64,000 bases of DNA from UBA1413 sp037447215 (GTDB taxonomy: Bacteria; Bacteroidota; Bacteroidia; Bacteroidales; Prolixibacteraceae). Shown here one piece after another: positions 52,419-60,337 of this stretch. The translations under genes were made by a program, and so were the position numbers. How positions within the stretch are numbered: the first letter of the stretch is position 1; the number at the start of each line of letters is the position of its first letter. Below the pieces are notes generated by a model. The model was given only the letters and a program-made list of their open reading frames with translations, made no database searches and was not told where the DNA came from. Location: positions 103,877 to 167,876 of the forward strand of contig JBBIHB010000002.1 in the NCBI GenBank assembly GCA_037447215.1. The letters run 5' to 3'.

Positions 52419-54587
52419 ATGAAACAGGTTAAACTTGCCATAATTCTTATGACCCTCGCTTCCTTAGCTGCATATTCTCAGCAAATACCCAACGGAAGTT
52501 TTGAAAATTGGTCAACCCGCCCTACATGGGGGTTCCTCCCTACCGGCTGGTATGGAACTAACTATGTGGACCTGAATTATGTGGGTGTAACCCGTGAGTC
52601 GGACAATCCGGTTGATGGTACCTTTTATGTGAAACTTACCGCCAAATCGCAGAATGTATTTGGCACTGTTTATAAATCTCCCGGCGGATTAACCCTATCA
52701 GACCTATATCATGCAACCCGGGTCGACCTGTTCAAAGAAGGTAAACCAAAAGCCGGAGTTGCATACAATGCCCGCCCTGCCCGACTAACAGGTTACCACA
52801 AATACGTAAGCATCAATAATGATTCTTATTATATGAGCGTTGCCCTTACAAAATGGAGGGGTACATTTCGTGATACAATAGGTTATGCAGAAAAACGTAG
52901 TTCACAAAATATTGATTCGTGGACCAAATTTGAAATGCCCATACAATACCGTAGCCAGGATACCCCTGATACGCTGAACCTTGTTTTTCTGACTACCCCG
53001 GTATTTAAAGAAGCTGACTTAACAAAAGTACAGATTGGCAGTTCACTCAGTCTCGACAAACTGGAATTTATCATGGTAGACATTTTTAAGGTTGATTTCA
53101 GTTATTCGGGCAATCCATGTACTGGAGAAACACTCTCTTTTTCAGCAACAAGCGAAAATGTTCCGGGCGATTCCTGGGAATGGAAAGTAAATGGAAATGT
53201 TACTGGAACAGGGACAACCATGAGCTATACTTTTCCCGGAGTTGTATCACCGGTTAATTTCAATGTCACACTGAAAGGCACAAATAACCAGATTGGAACC
53301 GATGAAATAACCAAAACAGTTACGATTCATCCAAAGCCAGATATCCGGTTAATGCCCAAAGATCCTTCAATTTGTCCCAAATCATCCATAACGCTGACCG
53401 CAACCGGTGGGGTAACCTACCAGTGGAATACGGTTGGTTCGGGAAGTCAGATTACTGTAACACCACAACCCTATGCCCTGTATGAAGTAACTGGGACCGA
53501 TCAATTTGGCTGCACCAACAAGGCTTCTTCCATGATCTTCTATCATAGTCTGGATACCACAACTGTACATGATCAATTTTGCAGCAACGCAACCTATTCG
53601 TTTTTTGGAAGGGAATTAACCACAGCAGGAACTTACTTCCACAGTTTGCCCTCTATTAAAACCGGGTGCGATAGTACTATAAGACTGGTTTTAGCCACTA
53701 AACCGGTTCCTGTTGCTACCCTTACTGCAAATAAAAATGCTGTTTGTACAGGTTCGGAGGCAGTATTGACCGCTACGCCGGGCTTTGCCGGATACGATTG
53801 GGGCGAGGGGTTTATAACATCCAACACATTCACTGTAAAACCTGAAGGGATACAACGTTATTCGGTAGTTGTAAAAAGTGAAAACGGCTGCAAGGTAACA
53901 CTATCAAAAGAAATCGGTATTCATCCGGTTGATAAGACTGAAAAGAAAGTAACAATTTGCCAGGGCGACAGCATAAATGTTTTTGGCAACTGGATAAAAA
54001 CCCATGGGACTTTCCAAAAAATTTATGCAAACAGAAACGGATGCGACAGCATATCGGTTATACAAGTTTCGGTGAACCCCCTGCCCAGACAGTTTAAACC
54101 CGAAGGAAGCGGAGGATATAGCCCAGATAAGGAAGGGCGCAGGATTATTCTTACCGGTTCCGAAAACGGTGTTGTTTACAAATTAATGAAAGACGGACAA
54201 TCGGTAAAATCTATTACGGGCTATGGGGAAGAAATTAGTTTCGGGCTTCATCCCGCCGGGCAATACCTGATTGTTGCTGAAAACCTGGTTACCGGTTGTA
54301 CCGTAACCATGAAAGATACGGTGGTGATAACTTTGCTGGTTGGTATTGACAATTTGGTCTCTGGAGAAAAAGTTCGTCTATATCCCAATCCTGCCAGGGA
54401 AAGAATTTACTTCTCAACCATCCCTGAAGGTAACCTCCGGATTTACAATGCACAGGGCCGGATTGTGTATTACAGGGAGGACTTCCGCCAGGTTTCCCTC
54501 GATATTCAGGAATTTTCACCAGGCTTGTATATAGTTGAAATAAACAAACAGGGCATTCCTGAATTCCTGAAATTTATAAAATTCTGA
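52419..54587 (+). CDS. T9SS-sorted surface protein with PKD-like domains
   Basis: Start taken at MKQVKLAIILMTLASLAAYS (52419), a clean signal peptide; the longer frame from 52359 is unlikely. 722 residues. N-terminal domain (IPNGSFENWSTRPTWGFLPT ... SSLSLDKLEFIMVDIFKVDF) is a carbohydrate-module-like beta-sandwich. Then come PKD/Ig-like repeats (SGNPCTGETLSFSATSEN; KDPSICPKSSITLTATGG; ANKNAVCTGSEAVLTATPG) and cysteine-containing units (FCSNATYSFFG, TICQGDSINVFG). The end is a T9SS sorting domain (VRLYPNPARERIYFSTIPEG). Surface adhesin or binding protein, 88 bases before a TonB receptor that may be its partner. Confidence 0.8.
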   Translation: MKQVKLAIILMTLASLAAYSQQIPNGSFENWSTRPTWGFLPTGWYGTNYVDLNYVGVTRESDNPVDGTFYVKLTAKSQNVFGTVYKSPGGLTLSDLYHATRVDLFKEGKPKAGVAYNARPARLTGYHKYVSINNDSYYMSVALTKWRGTFRDTIGYAEKRSSQNIDSWTKFEMPIQYRSQDTPDTLNLVFLTTPVFKEADLTKVQIGSSLSLDKLEFIMVDIFKVDFSYSGNPCTGETLSFSATSENVPGDSWEWKVNGNVTGTGTTMSYTFPGVVSPVNFNVTLKGTNNQIGTDEITKTVTIHPKPDIRLMPKDPSICPKSSITLTATGGVTYQWNTVGSGSQITVTPQPYALYEVTGTDQFGCTNKASSMIFYHSLDTTTVHDQFCSNATYSFFGRELTTAGTYFHSLPSIKTGCDSTIRLVLATKPVPVATLTANKNAVCTGSEAVLTATPGFAGYDWGEGFITSNTFTVKPEGIQRYSVVVKSENGCKVTLSKEIGIHPVDKTEKKVTICQGDSINVFGNWIKTHGTFQKIYANRNGCDSISVIQVSVNPLPRQFKPEGSGGYSPDKEGRRIILTGSENGVVYKLMKDGQSVKSITGYGEEISFGLHPAGQYLIVAENLVTGCTVTMKDTVVITLLVGIDNLVSGEKVRLYPNPARERIYFSTIPEGNLRIYNAQGRIVYYREDFRQVSLDIQEFSPGLYIVEINKQGIPEFLKFIKF

Positions 54588-54675
54588 TTATACCTTATTC
54601 GATAACCCCCTTTATCCCGTAAATTGAACCCAATGTGGATTGAAATGTTATTTCTGAAAAAAAAAAAAGATCAGA

Positions 54676-56916
54676 ATGCGGCTTATTTTTCTTTTTTGTC
54701 TGTTCATAACAGTTCAGGTTATTTTTGCCCAGTCGAAAATTACAGGCAGGGTTATTGATTTTCAAACCAGAACCCCTATCCCCTATTCCCTGATTAAATA
54801 TGGTAACTTAAGAACCTTTACCGACCAGGACGGAAAATTTAGTCTCTTCTTTTCAGGGCCAGATTCTGTAATTGTGGTTAGTGCATCGTTTTACCAACCC
54901 CGCGAAATAATAATACAAAACAATGCTGATTTGGAAATTACGCTTTTGCCCGAAGAACAAAATATTGAAGCCATTACCGTTACTGCACTCCGTATCGAAA
55001 GCCGGTTGCTCAACAGTACCGGGGCAGTAAGCCTGATCACTGGTGGCCAGATATCGCTAAACTCGCCCATTGCATTAGAACCTTCACTGAATCAGGTACC
55101 TGGTGTTTTCATGCACAGCGGGAGCCTGAATACCAACCGGATCACTATACGGGGGATCGGGAGCCGGACCCCTTATGGCACCAGCAAAATAAAAGCTTAT
55201 CTCGATGATATTCCACTCACTTCGGGCGATGGGGAAACTAACCTTGAAGATATCAGCCTGTTGGCTATTTCACAGGTTCAGGTGGTGCGGGGGCCTGTTT
55301 CGGGGGTTTATGGTTCGGGCCTCGGTGGGGCAATCCTGCTGAAAACCATTCCGGGAAGCGAAGCCTTCAGGGTGCAGGCCAATTTTATGAGAGGCTCATA
55401 CGGAACGCACAAGGAGGGAATATCTGTCACATCGAACCGGGAAAAGTCGTCACACCTGCTGGTAACCGATTTCACATACAGTGACGGCTATCGCGAAAAC
55501 AACCAGTATAACCGCAGTAACCTGTTTTCGTGGAACAGGTTCGAAATTGGTGAAAAAGGCCGGCTTTCAGTCTTGTTTGATTTTGTTGACCTGAAAGCTT
55601 TTATCCCTTCATCTGTCGATTATCAGACATACCTTACCACGCCCGAAAAAGCAGCAGCAAACTGGGCAAACGTGAAGGGAAATGAAGATGTACGGAAAAT
55701 CAGGGGAGGAATTTCCTATCAATATGCTGTTACTTCCGGGATAAAAGCTTCCGTCACGGGCATGACAACTTATTCGACAAATCTTGAACTCCGCCCCTTT
55801 AACCTGCTCGAAGAAGGATCATTAACCGGTAGCGGAAGGTTTTCTTTGAATTACAAGTCGCCTGGTTTTGAATGGAATGCAGGTACCGAAATTTTTGTTG
55901 AGTCGTACAATTGGGCAACCTACCGGAACCAGAAAGCCTTACCCGAAAATATGCTAAGCGATAACCGGGAAATCAGGCAGTGGACAAACCTGTTTGGCCT
56001 TGCCAGGTGGGAGCCTGTTTCCAGTCTTGCAATTGAGCCGGGAATTAACCTGAACGTTACCCGTTACGATTATACTGACCGGTTTGTAACCGATGGTGAT
56101 GCTTCGGGCCGAAGAAACTTTCCTTCAATTGTGTCGCCCCGGTTGGGATTAAACTGGCAAACGTCGGAGCGTACAGCTCTGTTTGGGGTTATAAGTCATG
56201 GTTTCTCGGCGCCCTCTCTCCAGGAAACCCTGCAACCCGATGGACAGGTAAACCCGGAAATTCAACCTGAAACCGGCTGGAACTTTGAATTGGGAATACG
56301 GGGTAAACCACCCGGCAACAAATTGTTCTATGATATTACGGCCTACCGGATGCTGATCTCGAACCTGCTGGTAGCTCGCCGTACCGGCGAAGATGCCTTT
56401 GTTGGGGTTAACGCCGGCAAAACCACCCACAACGGTTTGGAATTAGACCTTCGCTATTTTGGTAAGCCCATCAGGACAATAAACTGGACTGTACAGTCCA
56501 ATGCCACATTAACCTATTACAGGTTTGATGAATTTATTGACCTCGATAACAATTATTCAGGCCATGCACTCACCGGGGTTCCGCCGATGGTTTTTAACAA
56601 CATTGTGGAAATCAGGACAGGAAAAGGTTGGATTACCTCGTTGAATCACAGGTATTCAGAAAAACTTCCATTAAACGATGCAAACACCGTGTATTCCGAA
56701 GCTTTACACCTTATCAACTGGCGACTGGGGAAAAACTTCCGGTTTTTTAACCTCGACTGGAAAATCAATGGCGGTATCAACAATCTTTTCAATACCCATT
56801 ATGCTTCCATGTACCTGATCAATGCCCCTTCGTTTGGCACTACCCCACCCCGCTATTACTACCCCGGGCTGCCACGTAACTATTACCTGACAGTGCAGAT
56901 TGCGTTTATCAATTAG
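54676..56916 (+). CDS. TonB-dependent receptor with carboxypeptidase-like N-domain
   Basis: 746 residues: signal peptide (1-18), a CarboxypepD_reg-like domain (KITGRVIDFQTRTPIPYSLI to ~95), plug (NQVPGVFMHSGSLNTNRITI, then GSRTPYGTSKIKAYLDDIPL and GPVSGVYGSGLGGAILLKT), and a barrel with the FecA-like features SHGFSAPSLQETLQPDGQVN and PETGWNFELGIRG. The arrangement resembles FecA/FhuE-type ferric siderophore or citrate receptors more than SusC. Ends in an aromatic residue pattern. It follows the T9SS surface protein. Confidence 0.88.
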   Translation: MRLIFLFCLFITVQVIFAQSKITGRVIDFQTRTPIPYSLIKYGNLRTFTDQDGKFSLFFSGPDSVIVVSASFYQPREIIIQNNADLEITLLPEEQNIEAITVTALRIESRLLNSTGAVSLITGGQISLNSPIALEPSLNQVPGVFMHSGSLNTNRITIRGIGSRTPYGTSKIKAYLDDIPLTSGDGETNLEDISLLAISQVQVVRGPVSGVYGSGLGGAILLKTIPGSEAFRVQANFMRGSYGTHKEGISVTSNREKSSHLLVTDFTYSDGYRENNQYNRSNLFSWNRFEIGEKGRLSVLFDFVDLKAFIPSSVDYQTYLTTPEKAAANWANVKGNEDVRKIRGGISYQYAVTSGIKASVTGMTTYSTNLELRPFNLLEEGSLTGSGRFSLNYKSPGFEWNAGTEIFVESYNWATYRNQKALPENMLSDNREIRQWTNLFGLARWEPVSSLAIEPGINLNVTRYDYTDRFVTDGDASGRRNFPSIVSPRLGLNWQTSERTALFGVISHGFSAPSLQETLQPDGQVNPEIQPETGWNFELGIRGKPPGNKLFYDITAYRMLISNLLVARRTGEDAFVGVNAGKTTHNGLELDLRYFGKPIRTINWTVQSNATLTYYRFDEFIDLDNNYSGHALTGVPPMVFNNIVEIRTGKGWITSLNHRYSEKLPLNDANTVYSEALHLINWRLGKNFRFFNLDWKINGGINNLFNTHYASMYLINAPSFGTTPPRYYYPGLPRNYYLTVQIAFIN

Positions 56917-56970
56917 GAGGGATTTATAAAAACATTGTGCTCGTAGTGGTTTAGTGTGAGTAATTTATTG

Positions 56971-56988
56971 CCCACAAAGACACAAAGA
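56971..56988. repeat. Short CACAAAG repeat
   Basis: Two CACAAAGA units, like the three-unit repeat at 11938-11962. Found between the TonB receptor gene and the insertion sequence. Confidence 0.4.
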
Positions 56989-57117
56989 TTACTAAGGAAT
57001 TTCTTTTCTAATGTATGTAAAATAAAATGTTTTTGTATTTTCAACCCATGAAAACCATAAATTACCAACATGAGTATGACTTGTCCTGAAATAGGTTTAC
57101 ACTAAAACAGTGTAATA

Positions 57118-57567
57118 ATGAATAAAAGGACAAAAAAAATCATTCAGAAAAAGGGAATACAATATTCCGAAACAGAGCGACATGCAATTATTCAGGAAAT
57201 GCTTAAAAATAACTGGACCAAGCAATATACCTGGATGCTATATACCGGGGAGTTGGAGGAAAGAGGGCAGTTGCTCAGGTGGATGCGAAAACTTGGCTAT
57301 GTGGGACAGATCCAGCATAAGCAATATGTATCAAAGCGTAGTATTCGTAGATTTGAGGTAAAATCTTCCGAAATGTCTGACAATCAGAACTGCGAAAAGG
57401 AATCGTTTGAAACCCTGCAGCTAAAAAAACGAATAGCAGAGTTGGAAAAACAACTCAAAGATGCAGAGATGAAGGCTATAGCCTATGCAACAATGGTTGA
57501 TATAGCGGAAAAAGAGTTTAACATTCCGATTAAAAAAAAATTCAATACCAAGCCATCAGAGAAATGA
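57118..57567 (+). CDS. IS3-family transposase subunit OrfA
   Basis: 149 residues. N-terminal helix-turn-helix-like region (SETERHAIIQEMLKNNWTKQ) and a C-terminal leucine-zipper coiled coil (ETLQLKKRIAELEKQLKDAE) typical of IS3 OrfA proteins, which bind the inverted repeats and multimerise with OrfAB. The last codons overlap the OrfB ATG by four bases; the poly-A stretch just before could allow a programmed -1 shift to make the fused transposase. Confidence 0.82.
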   Translation: MNKRTKKIIQKKGIQYSETERHAIIQEMLKNNWTKQYTWMLYTGELEERGQLLRWMRKLGYVGQIQHKQYVSKRSIRRFEVKSSEMSDNQNCEKESFETLQLKKRIAELEKQLKDAEMKAIAYATMVDIAEKEFNIPIKKKFNTKPSEK

Positions 57568-58482
57568 AAGATCAATTTCATCACATAGGACTTGCCAAAT
57601 TATGCGGATGGTTTGGTATCACCAGACAGGCATATTATCAGGAGGGTTGGAAGGAAATAGAGTTAAGCAAGGAAACAGAAGTGTTGCTTAAAGAAGTCCT
57701 GAACATCCGAAAAAACCACAAACGAATAGGCACACGAAAGCTCTATAAAATGCTTACCCCGGTACTGATGGTGCATCAGATCAAAATCGGCAGAGATAGA
57801 TTATTTGACCTGCTTGCAACCCATCATCTGCTTATTCGCAGGCGCAGAAGAAATATCCGTACCACCTTTTCCAATCACTGGCTCAGAAAATATCCGAACC
57901 TGATACGCGGCTTTATTCCAACGGCACCCAATCAACTTTGGGTAAGCGATATAACCTATTGGAAGGTAGGCAGACACAAAGTCTATATCACCTTCATTAC
58001 GGATGCATTCTCCCATAAAATTGTCGGGTACAACTTGGCTGAAACACTCGAAGCCTTAGAAAGCCTCAAAGCGCTCAAGATGGCTTTACAGCCCTTTGAT
58101 GGGGCTGTAAAGCCATCTGATCCACCACTCCGATAGAGGATTACAGTATTGTAGCCATGAATACGTTAAAATGCTTAATAAATATGATATCAGCATCAGT
58201 ATGACCGAATCCGGAGATCCTTTGGAGAACCCGGTTGCTGAGCGCGTAAACGGCATCATTAAAGAAGAATATCTTGAACCGCAAGGGCTAAAATCAATTA
58301 AGGAAGCTATTACTTATTTGCATAAGGCTATTGCACTATACAACACTGAAAGGCCTCACATGAGTATAAGCAACTATACCCCTGAAATGATTCATCATTC
58401 CAAAGAGTCAATTCAGGTCAAACGAATCTGGAAGAACTACTATCCAAAGAAATCGTCTCCTGTAAACTCATATCAGGACTAA
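57564..58482 (+). pseudogene. IS3-family transposase OrfB, frameshifted
   Basis: First part (57564 to ~58110): HTH_21-like KNHKRIGTRKLYKML and start of the integrase core with NQLWVSDITYWKVGRHKVYI (first catalytic Asp) up to FDGAVKPSD. Then the frame shifts; the DNA continues as HHSDRGLQYCSHEYVKML in another frame (second Asp) and on to ENPVAERVNGIIKEEYL (catalytic Glu) and ALYNTERPHMSISNYTPEMI, stopping at 58482. With the single shift repaired the enzyme would be complete, so the lesion is recent or a sequencing error. Confidence 0.82.
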
Positions 58483-58570
58483 GATTAAATTTGTAAATGA
58501 ATAACAGGATTATAAATAAAAACTGTAAACTTTTTTCAGGACGAGACAATTCAATTTTATGCCGACCCGC

Positions 58571-58638
58571 AAACGGCACATTGGCTTTTGCCCCCAACGC
58601 ACAAGCCAACCCTTCAGGCAAAAGCCAAAGAGCCGTTT
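58571..58638. repeat. Long hairpin at the left border of the restriction cassette
   Basis: Two nested perfect stems: AAACGGC / GCCGTTT (58571-58577 with 58632-58638) and TTGGCTTTTGCC / GGCAAAAGCCAA (58581-58592 with 58617-58628), separated by a 3x3 internal loop, with a 24-base loop. The outer 3' arm runs into a T-tract. It ends 29 bases before the membrane protein gene, and a TAAATTTG box (58656-58663) lies between. Could be a large terminator, or a cassette-border sequence; I recall similar hairpins next to accessory genes in Bacteroidota. Confidence 0.65.
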
Positions 58639-58667
58639 TTTCCCAACGCTTTAATTAAATTTGACAG

Positions 58668-59297
58668 ATGACAACAACATTAAAAGAGCAAAATTCAAAA
58701 TTGGTATGGGTATTTTTCTCATTCAATATCGTATTGTTTTACTTACTTGGCTTTTCGGACTTCTTTAAAGTAGAAGAATTTGAAATAAAATCTTTTATCA
58801 CAGTAAGAGGTGTTTGGATATTAATAGTTCCTTTAATTCTCTTCATTCTTAATGGGATTATCAGCAGTGACTTAAAAGCCAGTATAATTTTCTGGAAATG
58901 GAATAATCCACTGCCAGCATGTAGAGCATTCAGTTATTACGCTGACAAAGATGACCGCATTGACAAAAACTACCTTATTAAGAAGTATTCAGCTTTACCA
59001 ACCATACCGAAAGAACAAAATTCGCTTTGGTATAAAATCTATAAAACACATCAGGAAAATCCCGTAGTTAAGAAAAGTCACAAGGATTTTCTGCTTGCAA
59101 GAGACATTGGCTCAATTTCAGTTTTGCTATTTGTTTTTTGCGGTATTAGCCTACTCTTTATTTCACCAGAGAGTTACAAATGGCTTTATTTCGGTTTTCT
59201 CTTACTCCAATATTTAATTTTTGCTGTCATTGCTCAAAACCACGGTAAGCGTTTTGTATGTAATGCCTTAGCAATCGAAACATCAAAAGAAATATGA
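58668..59297 (+). CDS. Four-helix membrane protein of unknown function
   Basis: 209 residues with four predicted membrane helices (about 12-29, 48-66, 149-166, 171-189) and an 80-residue cytoplasmic middle loop (WKWNNPLPACRAFSYYADKD, DRIDKNYLIKKYSALPTIP). No signal peptide. I do not recognise a family. Its stop overlaps the start of the MBL-fold gene (ATGA), so the two are translationally coupled and probably form one unit. A TAAATTTG box just 4 bases before the ATG would give an almost leaderless transcript. A membrane-bound effector or anchor in a defence system is an inference. Confidence 0.75.
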   Translation: MTTTLKEQNSKLVWVFFSFNIVLFYLLGFSDFFKVEEFEIKSFITVRGVWILIVPLILFILNGIISSDLKASIIFWKWNNPLPACRAFSYYADKDDRIDKNYLIKKYSALPTIPKEQNSLWYKIYKTHQENPVVKKSHKDFLLARDIGSISVLLFVFCGISLLFISPESYKWLYFGFLLLQYLIFAVIAQNHGKRFVCNALAIETSKEI

Positions 59298-60331
59298 TTG
59301 ACATTAGTATAGACATGCTTTCCGTTGGCAATGCAGATGCCATAATTGTTTGGTTAAAAGACCACAATAACAACAGCTATGTTATTGTTATTGATGGAGG
59401 AAACAAAAAAGATGGCGAGAAAGTAATTGCACATCTAGATAAATACATACTTGGTTCTAAGGCAAGTGGAAAAATTGCTCCTGACTTGCTTATCTCAACC
59501 CATCATGACAAAGACCATATTGGCGGATTGATTGAAATTGTAAATCACTATCAAGGAAATATTGGTGAAGTATGGGTTAATAATCCTGCCGAACATATGG
59601 GAAGTTTGGCTTATCGCTTTTTAAAAGAATCCTTTGCCAACAAATCAGCATTTAAACAATATCAAGTAATCCAAGAATCTCTTGCTAACCTAGATGACTT
59701 CATTACAGTAGTTGACAAGTATAAAATACCAAGATATGATGCATTGGCAGGCAGAAGTGAACACGAAGGGGTAATTCAAATTCTTGGACCTTCTAAGGAA
59801 TTCTATAAATCACTTTTGCCCGGTATGGATGGTTTGGAAAAGTTCGTTAAATCAGAGGCGGATTGGGCTTATAACTCAATATTTGGAAAAGCAGCGATAA
59901 ATGAAGCCCTTGAAGAATCTTCTCCTTGTCCTATTGTAGATGAGGAAAACGAAACATCAGCCACAAACAACTCTAGTGTTATCCTCCAAATTTTAGCAAG
60001 GGACGGAAATAAATATTTGTTTACAGGTGATGCTGGAGTTGCAGCCTTTGAGGATGTTCAAAAGCGTAGTTCACTTGATAATATTCACTGGCTCGATGTT
60101 CCACATCATGGTTCGAGAAGAAATCTTTCTTCCAATTTAATTGATACTATGTCACCAAAAGTTTGTTATATATCTGCCGAAGGCAGTCACAAGCATCCAA
60201 GAAAGGCTTTGGTGAATTGCTTGAAAAAACATGGTGCTAATGTTTATTGCACCAAAAACGGCAACAATATGTGGCACCACAGAGGCAATTTTCCCGATAG
60301 AGCAGAATATTCATCAGCAACAGCATTGTAA
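59294..60331 (+). CDS. Metallo-beta-lactamase-fold hydrolase (ComEC/Rec2 C-terminal-like)
   Basis: 345 residues, no signal peptide. Metal motif THHDKDHIGG (His70, Asp72, Asp74, His75), N-terminal SVGNADAIIVW and VIDGGNKKDG strands, a later metal Asp in LFTGDAG, and DVPHHGSRRNLS with a further His. This order is that of stand-alone ComEC-type MBL proteins, thought to be nucleases or phosphodiesterases. A ~60-residue insertion (about 165-225) contains no known motif. It overlaps the membrane protein gene and is 6 bases ahead of hsdM. Activity on DNA, RNA or a nucleotide signal is an open question. Confidence 0.85.
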   Translation: MIDISIDMLSVGNADAIIVWLKDHNNNSYVIVIDGGNKKDGEKVIAHLDKYILGSKASGKIAPDLLISTHHDKDHIGGLIEIVNHYQGNIGEVWVNNPAEHMGSLAYRFLKESFANKSAFKQYQVIQESLANLDDFITVVDKYKIPRYDALAGRSEHEGVIQILGPSKEFYKSLLPGMDGLEKFVKSEADWAYNSIFGKAAINEALEESSPCPIVDEENETSATNNSSVILQILARDGNKYLFTGDAGVAAFEDVQKRSSLDNIHWLDVPHHGSRRNLSSNLIDTMSPKVCYISAEGSHKHPRKALVNCLKKHGANVYCTKNGNNMWHHRGNFPDRAEYSSATAL

Positions 60332-60337
60332 ATAGAT

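Larger units (their letters stand above)
57081..58544 (+). mobile_element. IS3-family insertion sequence
   Basis: 1464 bases bounded by imperfect inverted repeats: left TTGTCCTGAAATAGGTTTAC (57081 on) and right, read inward, TCGTCCTGAAAAAAGTTTAC. Both ends are flanked by GAC (57078-57080 and 58545-58547), a 3-bp target duplication as usual for IS3. Two overlapping ORFs: an orfA with coiled coil and a DDE orfB, with an A9 run at 57533-57541 as possible slippage site. orfB carries a frameshift, so this copy may be inactive. Confidence 0.85.

Noticed and set aside
57564..58482. Programmed frameshift as explanation for the split in orfB
   Set aside because: The break near 58115 has no slippery heptamer and falls inside the catalytic core; the usual IS3 shift site is between orfA and orfB, where an A9 run exists.
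58668..60331. CBASS or other named nucleotide-signal defence system
   Set aside because: No nucleotidyltransferase, cap-type or sensor domain is present; only a membrane protein and an MBL-fold hydrolase, so no named system is assigned.
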